64,000 bases of DNA from Enterococcus pallens ATCC BAA-351. Its GTDB lineage: Bacteria > Bacillota > Bacilli > Lactobacillales > Enterococcaceae. The notes beneath the pieces are model-generated. The model searched no databases. It was not told where the DNA came from and saw nothing but the letters and a program-made list of their open reading frames with translations. This document shows positions 18,344-26,904 of the stretch, one piece after another. Position 1 is the first letter of the stretch. Every line of letters starts with the position of its first letter. The position numbers and the translations under genes were made by a program. The stretch lies in assembly GCF_000407485.1 (NCBI RefSeq), contig NZ_ASWD01000003.1, positions 868,001-932,000 of the forward strand, read 5' to 3'.

Positions 18344-19454
18344 TTAGCTGCTCTGACCTAAATGCCATTTCAAGTAAGCATCGATAAAAGGATCCAGATC
18401 GCCATCCATGACTGCTTGCACATTACCTGTTTCATAATTTGTACGGTGATCCTTGACCATAGAGTAAGGATGAAAAACGTAAGAACGAATCTGCGAGCCC
18501 CAGCTAATATCCATTTGTTCGCCACGCAATGCAGCTGCTTCTTGTTCCTTCTTATCCAGTTCCATTTGGTACAGCTTCGCTTTCAGCATAGTCATTGCTG
18601 TTTCCCGATTATGAAATTGGGATCGCTGTGCTTGGCTGGCAACCACTGTTCCGGTAGGTAAATGGGTAATACGGACAGCCGAAGAAGTCTTATTAATGTG
18701 CTGACCACCGGCACCACTGGCCCGATAAACATCTATCTTCAAATCATCAGGGTTCACTTCTACCTCAATAGTACCATCTAATTCCGGCATAACGTCAACA
18801 GAGCAAAATGAAGTATGGCGTCGATTTGCTGAGTCAAAGGGAGAGATGCGCACTAATCGATGAACGCCTTTTTCAGACTTCAAATAGCCATAAGCATTTA
18901 CGCCCTTAATCATCAAAGTAACACTTTTGATACCTGCTTCATCTCCAGCCTGATAATCAATGGTTTCTACACCAAAACCATGCTGCTCAGCCCAGCGAGT
19001 GTACATTCTTAATAGCATTGATCCCCAATCCTGTGACTCAGTGCCCCCGGCTCCTGGGTGAAGTTCTAAAATAGCATTATTTTTATCATAAGGAGCATCT
19101 AACAGCAAGGATAGTTCAAAACTAGCCACCTGATCTTTTAACTGCTGCAGTCGATCCACCAGCTCTGTTTGCAATTCGGGATCATATTCCTCCTGCTGCA
19201 TCTCCACCATTAAATTCAGTTCTTCTGCCTCATCCTTGATATCATTAAATTTAGTAAAGGTTTCTTTTTCTAAATTATTTTTATTAATCAGCTCCTGCGC
19301 TTTTTCAGAATCATCCCAAAAGCCTGGATCCGCCATTTGATGTTCGGCTTCAGCAATATCTTCTTCTAGGCGATCGAGGTCAAAGAGACCCCCTAAAGCT
19401 GTTTACTTGTTCTTGGATTGTATCCAACAAGTTTCTGATCTCTGCGTTTTCCAA
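18344..19454 (-). CDS. prfB: Peptide chain release factor 2, expressed by programmed +1 frameshift
   Basis: RF2 terminates translation at UGA and UAA. It is encoded in two frames. A 24-codon leader starts at a TTG at 19454 ([14 protein letters not shown]...) after GAGGG. It ends at an in-frame UGA (19380-19382), and the remaining 345 codons continue in the +1 frame from GAC, giving 369 residues, the normal RF2 length. The main part has the UGA-recognition motif SPF ([11 protein letters not shown]) and the catalytic GGQ ([15 protein letters not shown]). When RF2 is scarce the ribosome slips past the UGA, which is the classical autoregulation. A naive annotation would start at an internal ATG at 19336 and lose about 39 residues. 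Confidence 0.95.
19379..19394 (-). promoter_or_regulatory. prfB +1 frameshift site
   Basis: AGGGGGTCTCTTTGAC on the minus strand: the internal Shine-Dalgarno-like AGGGGG, a 3-base spacer, the slippery CTT and the UGA followed by C. This is close to the universal bacterial RF2 site (AGGGGGTATCTTTGAC). Confidence 0.96.
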
Positions 19455-19499
19455 AGTCTTTCCCTCTTTCTTTATGGATCAATTAACATAGAAAGACGA

Positions 19500-19524
19500 G
19501 ACATAGCTGTTAGGCTACTATGTC
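19500..19524 (-). other. Intergenic hairpin between secA and prfB
   Basis: Inverted repeat GACATAG / CTATGTC with an 11-base loop, 20 bases after the secA stop. It has no T run, so it is more likely a 3'-end stabiliser or weak attenuator than a full terminator. Confidence 0.4.
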
Positions 19525-19543
19525 CCGTCCGATAGTTAGGATA

Positions 19544-22075
19544 TTATTCTCCCTTACCGTGGCAGTTCTTGTATTTTTTACCACTACCGCACGGACATGG
19601 ATCGTTCCGTCCTACTTTTTGAACCTTTTTCGGCATTCTTTTTGTACTAGTTAAATTTTTAGGATCGCCATCGGCTTCAACAGGATGCGTTTCCTGTGGT
19701 TCAGCTACTTGTTCCCGCTGAACATTTTGACGAATTTCAGCTTTCATGAACAAACGAGTAACTTCATACTCAATTGCGCCAACCATGTCCTCAAACATAG
19801 TATAACCTTCAGTTTGGTACTCTACCAATGGATTATTTTGTCCATAAGCCCGCAGACCAATTGACTGACGTAATTGATCCATTGCATCAATGTGATCGGT
19901 CCATTTAGTATCTACTACACGCAAGATGACAACCTTCTCAAACTCTAACAATTGTTCTGGGCTGTGCAATTGTGCAGCTTTGGCTTCAAATACTTCTTTC
20001 GCACGCTCAAACAACAAATCCTTCATTTCTTCTGGTGTTTTATTTTCCAAATCAGACACTGAAATAGAATCTTCATGAATTAAAGCATTGCCAGCAAAAT
20101 CTACGATGCTTTCTAATGTCCAATTGTCCTTTTCAAGTTGAGTATGACTGTCTACAACGCGAGAAATCGTCCGACGAACCATGTTTAATAATTGTGGAGA
20201 AAGATCTTTTTCTTCCATAATTACATCTTGACGTTGTTTATAGATAACTTCCCGTTGTTCCCGCATAACATCATCGTATTGCAAAACATTTTTACGAGTG
20301 TCATAGTTATTTCCTTCTACTCGTTTTTGTGCAGATTCAACTTGTTTGGTCAACATTTTACTTTGGATAACTGCATCTTCTTCTTCCACTTTCATACGAT
20401 CCAAGAAGGCCTTGATTCGTTCAGAACCGAACCGCTTCATTAAATCATCTTCAAGAGATAAATAGAATTGAGAAACCCCTGGATCTCCTTGACGACCAGA
20501 ACGTCCACGCAGCTGGTTATCAATACGTCGTGATTCATGGCGTTCTGTACCAATAACTGCTAAACCGCCTAATTCAACAACACCTAAACCTAGTTTGATA
20601 TCCGTACCACGACCAGCCATATTGGTTGCGATAGTTACCGCACCTTTTTGTCCAGCGTTCATAATAATCTCAGCTTCCTTGAAGTGATTTTTAGCATTCA
20701 ATACTTCATGAGGAATTTTTTCATTGTTTAGCATATCTGATAACAATTCAGACGTCTCAACTGCTACCGTACCAACAAGAATCGGTTGTCCTTTACGATG
20801 ACGTTCTTTGATATCCTGCACCACTGCTTTAAATTTACTTTCCAAAGTCGGGTACAATAAGTCAGCATGGTCTTCACGAATAACCGGCTGGTTCGTTGGA
20901 ATTTGAATAACTTCGATATTGTAGATTTCACGAAATTCTTCTTCTTCCGTTTTCGCCGTACCTGTCATCCCAGATAATTTCTTGTACATACGGAAATAGT
21001 TCTGGAATGTAATGGTAGCCATTGTTTTCGTTTCGTCTTCGATCTCTACGCCTTCTTTTGCTTCGATCGCTTGGTGTAAACCGTCAGAATAGCGGCGACC
21101 ATCCATTATTCGACCAGTAAATTGGTCAACAATTAGGACTTTTCCTTCTTGAACCACATAATCAATATCACGAATCATAATGTAGTTTGCACGCAATGCT
21201 TGATCTAGGTGATGTGTTAATGCAGTATTTTCTAAATCATACAAGTTTTCTAGACCAAAATTATCCTCAGCCTTTTCGATTCCTTGTTCAGTCAAACCAA
21301 TTGTTTTTGATTGAACGTCAATCTTGTAATCATCGTCTTCTCGCAATCGTTTAATGAAATTATCCGTGCGAGTATATAGAGCGGTAGATTTTTCAGCAGC
21401 TCCCGAAATAATCAAAGGTGTTCTAGCTTCATCAATTAAGATAGAATCGACCTCATCGACGATTGCATAGTTTAGCGGACGCTGAACCATTTGGCTGCGG
21501 TAAACTACCATGTTGTCTCTTAAATAATCAAAACCAAGCTCGTTGTTGGTACTATAAGTAATATCACAGGCATAAGCTTCTCGTTTTTCATCGGCGGTTT
21601 TTGAATTGATATTCAAGCCAACACTTAAGCCTAGGAAATTATATAGTTCTCCCATCTCAGTCGAGTCACGAGTTGCCAAATATTCATTCACGGTAACAAC
21701 ATGAACGCCTTCCCCAGTTAGAGCGTTCAAATAAACCGGCATTGTCGCGGTCAAAGTCTTACCTTCACCGGTTTTCATTTCTGGAATATTACCATCATGT
21801 AATACAACGCCACCCATTAACTGTACATGGTAAGGATATAATCCTAATACTCGCTTAGCTGCTTCACGTACTACTGCAAAAGCTTCTGGTAACAGCTCAT
21901 CCAAAGTTTCTCCATTTTGATAACGCGTTCTAAACTCATCTGTTTTTGCTCGAAGTTGTTCGTCGGAGAGTTTCTCCATATCGTCAGCGTATCGCTCGAC
22001 TTGATTCGCTATACCATCTAAACGCTTCAGTTCTTTTTTATCGTTTTCGATCATCTTTCTTAGAAAGTTTGCCAT
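19544..22075 (-). CDS. secA: Preprotein translocase ATPase SecA
   Basis: SecA drives unfolded preproteins through SecYEG. The 843-residue protein has the DEAD motor with [20 protein letters not shown] (Walker A) and [20 protein letters not shown] (Walker B). [12 protein letters not shown] and the [13 protein letters not shown] helicase motif are in the second motor domain. The C-terminal SecB/phospholipid-binding zinc finger is [13 protein letters not shown]. The length is normal for a housekeeping Firmicutes SecA. The ribosome site AAGGAG is unusually far (about 13 bases) from the ATG. SecG of the same translocon is encoded at 51764. Confidence 0.96.
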   Translation of the reverse strand: MANFLRKMIENDKKELKRLDGIANQVERYADDMEKLSDEQLRAKTDEFRTRYQNGETLDELLPEAFAVVREAAKRVLGLYPYHVQLMGGVVLHDGNIPEMKTGEGKTLTATMPVYLNALTGEGVHVVTVNEYLATRDSTEMGELYNFLGLSVGLNINSKTADEKREAYACDITYSTNNELGFDYLRDNMVVYRSQMVQRPLNYAIVDEVDSILIDEARTPLIISGAAEKSTALYTRTDNFIKRLREDDDYKIDVQSKTIGLTEQGIEKAEDNFGLENLYDLENTALTHHLDQALRANYIMIRDIDYVVQEGKVLIVDQFTGRIMDGRRYSDGLHQAIEAKEGVEIEDETKTMATITFQNYFRMYKKLSGMTGTAKTEEEEFREIYNIEVIQIPTNQPVIREDHADLLYPTLESKFKAVVQDIKERHRKGQPILVGTVAVETSELLSDMLNNEKIPHEVLNAKNHFKEAEIIMNAGQKGAVTIATNMAGRGTDIKLGLGVVELGGLAVIGTERHESRRIDNQLRGRSGRQGDPGVSQFYLSLEDDLMKRFGSERIKAFLDRMKVEEEDAVIQSKMLTKQVESAQKRVEGNNYDTRKNVLQYDDVMREQREVIYKQRQDVIMEEKDLSPQLLNMVRRTISRVVDSHTQLEKDNWTLESIVDFAGNALIHEDSISVSDLENKTPEEMKDLLFERAKEVFEAKAAQLHSPEQLLEFEKVVILRVVDTKWTDHIDAMDQLRQSIGLRAYGQNNPLVEYQTEGYTMFEDMVGAIEYEVTRLFMKAEIRQNVQREQVAEPQETHPVEADGDPKNLTSTKRMPKKVQKVGRNDPCPCGSGKKYKNCHGKGE

Positions 22076-22223
22076 TCGTTTTTCTTACTCCTTTATGCTC
22101 TCTTTGATTTGTCTACAAATCCGCTAGTCTATTTTATCATTAGTCCTGCGGAAAAGAAACTTATCCCTAGAATAAAAAGAATATCTTTACAAAAAGTACT
22201 ACCTACTTTTAGTACTTTCACCT

Positions 22224-22276
22224 AAAAACACTCTCGAACTCCTCTTTTTTGATAAAAAATTAGAGGCTTCGAGAGT
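22224..22276 (-). terminator. Second hairpin between hpf and secA
   Basis: Arms ACTCTCGAA / TTCGAGAGT with an inner CCTCT / AGAGG pairing and a short T run on the minus strand. It lies about 55 bases downstream of the main hpf terminator. The 286-base gap 22076-22361 holds only these two hairpins and no recognisable ORF. Confidence 0.6.
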
Positions 22277-22330
22277 TACATTAAGAAATTTTCCACAAAA
22301 AAAGTTTGTTCATGTTGCTGTAAAAGTAGA

Positions 22331-22357
22331 AAACCCTCAGCCAAGGCTGAGGGTTAA
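22331..22357 (-). terminator. Terminator after hpf
   Basis: Perfect stem AACCCTCAGCC / GGCTGAGGGTT with a 2-base loop, next to the hpf stop. The T run on the minus strand is short (TTTTCTACTTTT). Confidence 0.8.
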
Positions 22358-22361
22358 ATGC

Positions 22362-22907
22362 TTAATCTGTTTCAATTAAACCATATTTGCCATCTTTACG
22401 ACGATAAACAATGCTGGTTCCGTTAGTCTCAGCATCTTCAAAAATAAAGAAGTTGTGTCCTAACATGTTCATTTGTAATACGGCTTCTTCGCTGCCCATT
22501 GGTTTTAAAGAAAGACGTTTTGTACGCACAATTTCTAATTCTGAAGTTTCTTCTGCTTCATCATTCAACTCTACGGCAACCTCACGGGTTGGTAAAGAAG
22601 TTTCGCGTGCTTTACGATTAATTTTTGTTTTAAATTTACGGATTTGACGTTCTAATTTATCCACTACCAAATCAATACTTGCATATAAATCTGGTGAAGT
22701 TTCCTCTGCACGTAGCACTAAGTAAGGAAGAGGAATCGTTACTTCAACTTTAGCTGTTTTTTCAGTATAAACTTTTAAGTTCACGTGTGCAGTTGCATCG
22801 GGCACATCTGTGAAGTAGCGTTCTAGTTTCCCCACTTTCTTCTCTACATAATCACGAATTGCTTCAGTAACTTCGATATTTTCTCCTCGAACGTTATATC
22901 TAAACAT
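22362..22907 (-). CDS. hpf: Ribosome hibernation promoting factor, long form
   Basis: Long HPF binds the small subunit and dimerises 70S ribosomes into inactive 100S particles in stationary phase. The 181-residue protein has the N-terminal S30AE domain ([31 protein letters not shown]). After a linker rich in Glu it has the C-terminal dimerisation domain ([31 protein letters not shown]...[12 protein letters not shown]). It has its own promoter and terminator between comFC and secA, a gene order common in Lactobacillales. Confidence 0.95.
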   Translation of the reverse strand: MFRYNVRGENIEVTEAIRDYVEKKVGKLERYFTDVPDATAHVNLKVYTEKTAKVEVTIPLPYLVLRAEETSPDLYASIDLVVDKLERQIRKFKTKINRKARETSLPTREVAVELNDEAEETSELEIVRTKRLSLKPMGSEEAVLQMNMLGHNFFIFEDAETNGTSIVYRRKDGKYGLIETD

Positions 22908-22978
22908 ACAAATTGCCCCTTTCGTCTACCAACTGAAGATACGGGGAAGGACCACTCTTCGCCCCACTTCTTAACTCT

Positions 22979-23006
22979 ATTATAACCAACTCTAATCGGT
23001 TTGCAA
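22979..23006 (-). promoter_or_regulatory. hpf promoter
   Basis: Minus strand TTGCAA, 16 bases, perfect TATAAT, about 70 bases upstream of the hpf ATG. Confidence 0.7.
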
Positions 23007-23046
23007 AGTAAATCGCTATCATTTTTTTATCTAAAACTAGAAATTA

Positions 23047-23715
23047 TTATCTAGCAAAACTCAAGCTTTGCACTGTTTTGACGCCATTTTCATATAGAAT
23101 TTCCGCCGCGTGAAACAAAGTTCTGCCAGTAGTATAAACGTCATCAATTATAAGAATATTTTTATCTCTAATTTTGCTTTCATCTTCCTCTAATTCGTAT
23201 GGTTGAGGCATTTGCAATCGTTCGAAACGTTTTTTCATCGCTTGAGGCGTCCCGTCCTCTTTTCTTTTCAATAGTAATTCATAAGAACAATTTGCTGCTT
23301 CTAAACAGCCAATTACTTGATTAAATCCTCGTTGATCAAAACGCTCTTTAGATAGTGGAATTGGGCAAAATAAAAAATCAGAATAATTTTGCAGCTCCTG
23401 CTTTAATTCCTGAGCAAAGGCCTTTCGCAAACGATAATCTCCTTTAAACTTGTAAGCTTCAATCCATCGCTGAAATCCTTCATCGTAAGCAAATAAAGCT
23501 CTATTTTGTAAAGTATATCCTTGTATCTCTCGCCATCTTTGACAATCGGAACACAGAATCCCATCATTTTTCCTTCCGCATCCTGGACAAGTTGTTGTAT
23601 CTTTTAAACGAAAAAATTGTTGCTGACAGCAAGTGCACAATACATCAGAGGTTTTAAACCATTCAATGAGGGTTAAATTTTCAATCATATCAGTCTGACA
23701 ATTGCTGCATTTCAT
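23047..23715 (-). CDS. comFC: ComF family protein (ComFC)
   Basis: ComFC is needed for efficient DNA uptake in competent Firmicutes and has a phosphoribosyltransferase fold. The 222-residue protein has N-terminal zinc-binding cysteine pairs (CSNCQ, CTCC, CPGC, CSDC at about residues 3-59) and a late PRPP-binding loop ILIIDDVYTTGRTL. Its ATG overlaps the comFA stop (ATGA), so the two are coupled. Length is normal, so competence function is plausible, though late competence genes for pili are outside this window. Confidence 0.92.
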   Translation of the reverse strand: MKCSNCQTDMIENLTLIEWFKTSDVLCTCCQQQFFRLKDTTTCPGCGRKNDGILCSDCQRWREIQGYTLQNRALFAYDEGFQRWIEAYKFKGDYRLRKAFAQELKQELQNYSDFLFCPIPLSKERFDQRGFNQVIGCLEAANCSYELLLKRKEDGTPQAMKKRFERLQMPQPYELEEDESKIRDKNILIIDDVYTTGRTLFHAAEILYENGVKTVQSLSFAR

Positions 23716-25016
23716 TCAATCAACCCCGCTTTTTTCGCTAGGCGATTGTTTTCTTCAATTTCCTTTATCGCTTGCTTAATCGTTCTAGTCCATTCACTTG
23801 TGACAAAGCAAACCTCTGCTTCACGAAAAGGCCCTTTACGATCAGCTCTTCCTGAAATCTGAACTAAAGCCGCTTTGTTAAAAACCTGGTGAGACGCCGC
23901 TAAAATCATGACCGATACACCTTCAAAGGTTACCCCCCGTTCTAAAATGGTAGTAGTAATTAGGAGTTGATACTTACTGTCCCGCATATTTTCTACCTTT
24001 ATTGAACGCTCTTCATCATTCGCAAAAACAGTGGTCAAAGTCAATGTTGGTTCCTTCGCTAACAACTGTTTTGCGACAACTTCAAGCAACGGAATACTTG
24101 GACAAAACAGCAAAACATCATTCTTCTTTAATAAACGCATCAACTCATTGATAACTGCTTTAGGCAGCTTTCCTTGAAACAGCTGTTTATAGAGGAATAC
24201 TGACAATAAAACTTTAGGCACTGGAAGTTGTCTTCTATGATAACGTCCGGGCAAACGGTAGCAGCGCTCTACCGAATGTTGCAGCAGCTTAGCTGGAGTT
24301 GCACTTAGATAGACGATTTTCCCTTGCAATCTTTTGCTGCGCATAACAGCCTGCTCTAAAAAAGAATTATTAGCGTAAGGAAAAGCATCGACTTCATCTA
24401 AAATAATTAAATCAAAGGTATTATGGTAGCGAAACAGTTGATGAATAGTACAAACAATCCACTGGTTTCCTGCATCAATTCTCTTGCTGCCATGATACAA
24501 ACTAATTTTTTCGTGCTGAAAGGATTGAGTAAAACGTAAATGTAGTTCATTACAAACATCTACCCTTGGAGAAGTAACCGCAATCCGTTTGCCTTGTGAT
24601 AAATAGTCTTGAATTAAAGGGAACAACATCTCAGTTTTTCCAGCCCCAGTAACTGCCCAGATTAAAAATGTATCAGCCAATGATTGATCTGCCACTAGCT
24701 GATCGGCTATTTCCTGTTGTGCTTGTGATAAAGTTCCGGTCCATTGACAAGATACACTGCGTCTTAACAGCGAAGTTAGTGGAAAAGTGTACAGCAATTG
24801 ATTGCTGCTGATGCGTCCTAAGCTGATGCAAAACGGACAATAGTAAAAACCTGCAGGAACCTGTTCACTAGAATTACTGCCGCAGCGTTGACAAAGCATG
24901 CCTGATTTTTCATGCTTGATCATCGCTGGGATCGTTTGAGCTTTTGTTATATCGATGGTGGGATAAAAGGTTTCCCACTCACTTTTTAACAGGCGTTGCC
25001 CCTCATATACATTCAT
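23712..25016 (-). CDS. comFA: ComFA-type DEAD/DEAH helicase
   Basis: ComFA is an ATP-dependent translocase thought to pull single-stranded DNA into competent cells. The 434-residue protein has a four-cysteine zinc finger (CQRCGSNS...YYCPFC) near the N-terminus. It has Walker A in AVTGAGKTEMLFP, the DEVD box in LIILDEVDAFPY, motif III LSATPAK and motif VI QISGRADRKG. The ATG at 25016 has GAGG eight bases upstream; an in-frame GTG nine bases earlier overlaps that site and is less likely. Confidence 0.92.
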   Translation of the reverse strand: MNVYEGQRLLKSEWETFYPTIDITKAQTIPAMIKHEKSGMLCQRCGSNSSEQVPAGFYYCPFCISLGRISSNQLLYTFPLTSLLRRSVSCQWTGTLSQAQQEIADQLVADQSLADTFLIWAVTGAGKTEMLFPLIQDYLSQGKRIAVTSPRVDVCNELHLRFTQSFQHEKISLYHGSKRIDAGNQWIVCTIHQLFRYHNTFDLIILDEVDAFPYANNSFLEQAVMRSKRLQGKIVYLSATPAKLLQHSVERCYRLPGRYHRRQLPVPKVLLSVFLYKQLFQGKLPKAVINELMRLLKKNDVLLFCPSIPLLEVVAKQLLAKEPTLTLTTVFANDEERSIKVENMRDSKYQLLITTTILERGVTFEGVSVMILAASHQVFNKAALVQISGRADRKGPFREAEVCFVTSEWTRTIKQAIKEIEENNRLAKKAGLIE

Positions 25017-25035
25017 TGTCTTCACCTCGTAATAA

Positions 25036-25043
25036 TATACGCA
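25036..25043 (-). promoter_or_regulatory. Candidate com-box-like element before comFA
   Basis: Minus strand TGCGTATA, matching six of eight positions of the streptococcal/lactococcal com-box TACGAATA, lies 20 bases upstream of the comFA ATG. The match is imperfect and the call is tentative. Confidence 0.25.
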
Positions 25044-25081
25044 AAAAAAGTGAACGAATTTTTAACTTCGCTCACTTTTTG
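25044..25081 (-). terminator. Terminator after the DUF7662-like gene
   Basis: Stem AAAAGTGAgCGAA / TTCGtTCACTTTT with a T run on the minus strand. It overlaps the last codons of the gene and lies just ahead of comFA. Confidence 0.85.
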
Positions 25082-25359
25082 AAGAACCAATTGGACTTAA
25101 CCAAACGATTGAAAACAACATATTCTTTTTTTAGATTAACATGTACTACTTCATATCCAGCATTCAGCCACCCATAGGCACCTTTTTCAGGATGACGATA
25201 ATCATTTGCCCACCAATCTGAATCCTCTCGGGCTGTTTTAGGCAGTCCGCTGCTAGGAAATAATAATTCATCGTATTGAGTAAACGTTAATGTAACCTGC
25301 GAACCGCCATTACTTTTAAGGTAATGAGTAATCCCGTCATATTTTTTGGTTCGAGCCAT
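25072..25359 (-). CDS. Small hypothetical protein, DUF7662-like
   Basis: This 95-residue soluble protein has no signal or membrane segment. The pattern of an N-terminal YDGITHYLKSN, a central LPKTAREDSDWWAND, and a C-terminal aromatic GWLNAGYEVVHVNLKKEYVVFNR resembles DUF7662-type small proteins of unknown function. The resemblance is from memory of the family pattern and is not certain. GAGGAA precedes the ATG. It is a single gene, divergent from yigZ and followed by a strong terminator. Confidence 0.7.
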   Translation of the reverse strand: MARTKKYDGITHYLKSNGGSQVTLTFTQYDELLFPSSGLPKTAREDSDWWANDYRHPEKGAYGWLNAGYEVVHVNLKKEYVVFNRLVKSNWFFKK

Positions 25360-25433
25360 TATCTGTTCCTCCTTTTTGATGATCCATTTCTTTTTTTTAG
25401 TGGTTCCTCTATACTATACTTTGAGGTGATAAA

Positions 25434-26078
25434 ATGTTGCAAAGTTATCGAACAATTCAGCAAGATAGTGTTCATGAAACCGAGATTAAAAAATCTCAGT
25501 TCATCTGTTCCTTAAAGCGCGTAACAACTGAAGAAGAAGCAAAGGCTTTCATTCAAGCAATAAAAAAAGAGCATTGGAAAGCGAACCACAACTGCAGTGC
25601 TTATGTGCTGGGAGATCATCAAGAGATTCAACGAACTAGTGATGATGGCGAGCCTAGTGGCACAGCTGGTGTTCCTATGCTAGAGGTTTTGAAAAAAAAT
25701 GATCTCATTAACGTCGCCGTTGTTGTCACTCGCTATTTTGGTGGAATTAAGCTAGGTGCTGGCGGACTAATTCGGGCATATTCTGGCGCAGTTGCCCACG
25801 CAATTCGCGGAACCGGAATTGTTGAGGGACGATTGCAGCAAGAAATTATGGTTACACTGAATTATGCTAGCTGGGCTAAAATGGAGAATTTTATTGAAAA
25901 CCAGCAGATTCCTGTAAAGGATACCCAGTTTACCGATCAAGTAGTTGTAACCTGTATGATTGATCAACCAAAAATTGATGAGTTCGAAGACCAGGTCACT
26001 GATCTTTTGAGTGGTCAAGCAACCTTTGATACTGGAGAAATCGCTTATTTTGAACAACTTGTAAAGGAAGCAGATTAG
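25434..26078 (+). CDS. yigZ: YigZ/IMPACT family protein
   Basis: This 214-residue protein of the UPF0029/IMPACT family (YvyE in Bacillus) has the conserved core RTSDDGEPSGTAGVPMLEVL and VTRYFGGIKLGAGGLIRAY. A C-terminal DUF1949 EF-G-like domain follows. Eukaryotic relatives regulate translation through GCN2; the bacterial role is not settled. GAGGTG lies ahead of the ATG. It is convergent with the GntR gene at 26088, only nine bases apart. Confidence 0.92.
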   Translation: MLQSYRTIQQDSVHETEIKKSQFICSLKRVTTEEEAKAFIQAIKKEHWKANHNCSAYVLGDHQEIQRTSDDGEPSGTAGVPMLEVLKKNDLINVAVVVTRYFGGIKLGAGGLIRAYSGAVAHAIRGTGIVEGRLQQEIMVTLNYASWAKMENFIENQQIPVKDTQFTDQVVVTCMIDQPKIDEFEDQVTDLLSGQATFDTGEIAYFEQLVKEAD

Positions 26079-26095
26079 TTGCTTCCTTTATTTTT
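26064..26095 (+). terminator. Terminator after yigZ, overlapping both convergent genes
   Basis: Stem AAGGAAGCA / TGCTTCCTT followed by TATTTTT on the plus strand. The ascending arm and loop contain the yigZ stop and the T run enters the 3' end of the GntR gene. Confidence 0.8.
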
Positions 26096-26792
26096 CCAAA
26101 TAAAATTCAAAACGACTACCAACATACTGCGTTCGAACATATTCAAAGGGTTGCCCATCAGCTAGATAGGATATTTGACGCAAGCGCAAAATCGCATCTC
26201 CTCGTTTGATTTGCAGATAATCAGCAATTTGCTCTGAAGCTAGGATTGCAGAAACTGTTTGATTTGCTCGCCCGATCTCCATCCCTTTTTGTTGCAATGT
26301 ATGGTAAAAGGAATCGGTAATTTCTTCTTTACTGAAGCCCTTAACAATTTTTGCCGGTATACTTGCAACTTCAAAGCAGATCGGGATATTATCTGCATAA
26401 CGAATTCGTTCCATCCGCAAAATTTGATCTCCTTTTGCCATTCCTAAGTTTTCAGCTTCACTAGAACTGGCTGGTGAATGGAAAAATGAAATAGTTTTGC
26501 TAGAAGGAATACGATTTTGTGATTCCATAATATCAGTAAAGCTGGTGGTTCCGCTCATTTTTTCCTGAACTTTTTCATTTGCAACGTAGGTTCCGGAACC
26601 AATTTTACGTTCCAAAATTCCTTCGTCTGCCAAAGTTTGGATAGCTTGCCGTAAAGTCATTCGACTGACTTTGAATTTCACTGATAATTCCCGTTCAGAC
26701 GGCAAACGATCTCCGACCTTCCAAACACCCTTTTCAATTTCATCTTTCAATTGGTCATGTATTTGAATATAAACCGGGACTTGATTAGCCAT
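26088..26792 (-). CDS. GntR/HutC family transcriptional regulator with UTRA domain
   Basis: This 234-residue regulator has an N-terminal winged helix (residues about 5-72, SERELSVKFKVSRMTLRQAIQTLADEGILERKIGSGTYV). A UTRA ligand-binding domain of the NagR/YvoA type (TTSFTDIMESQNR...) fills the rest. Relatives sense phosphorylated sugars such as glucosamine 6-phosphate. Its own promoter spacer contains a palindrome GGTATATACC, a usual GntR/HutC operator form, so it is probably autoregulated. No sugar gene is adjacent, so its targets probably lie elsewhere. Confidence 0.9.
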   Translation of the reverse strand: MANQVPVYIQIHDQLKDEIEKGVWKVGDRLPSERELSVKFKVSRMTLRQAIQTLADEGILERKIGSGTYVANEKVQEKMSGTTSFTDIMESQNRIPSSKTISFFHSPASSSEAENLGMAKGDQILRMERIRYADNIPICFEVASIPAKIVKGFSKEEITDSFYHTLQQKGMEIGRANQTVSAILASEQIADYLQIKRGDAILRLRQISYLADGQPFEYVRTQYVGSRFEFYLEK

Positions 26793-26816
26793 TTTGATCG
26801 CTCCTCTTTTTTATCC

Positions 26817-26845
26817 ATTATAACTGGTATATACCTCATTCACAA
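26817..26845 (-). promoter_or_regulatory. GntR gene promoter with GGTATATACC operator in the spacer
   Basis: Minus strand TTGTGA (26840-26845), 17 bases, perfect TATAAT (26817-26822). The spacer holds the 10-base perfect palindrome GGTATATACC (26826-26835), well placed for self-repression. Confidence 0.75.
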
Positions 26846-26850
26846 TAAAA

Positions 26851-26885
26851 AAAGGTAGACCATTCACGAAAAAAATGATCTACCT
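26851..26885 (-). terminator. Terminator after the activase fusion gene
   Basis: Stem AGGTAGATCATT / AATGGTCTACCT with one G-T pair and a run of seven T on the minus strand. Confidence 0.88.
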
Positions 26886-26904
26886 CCTTATTTATCACTA
26901 TTTT

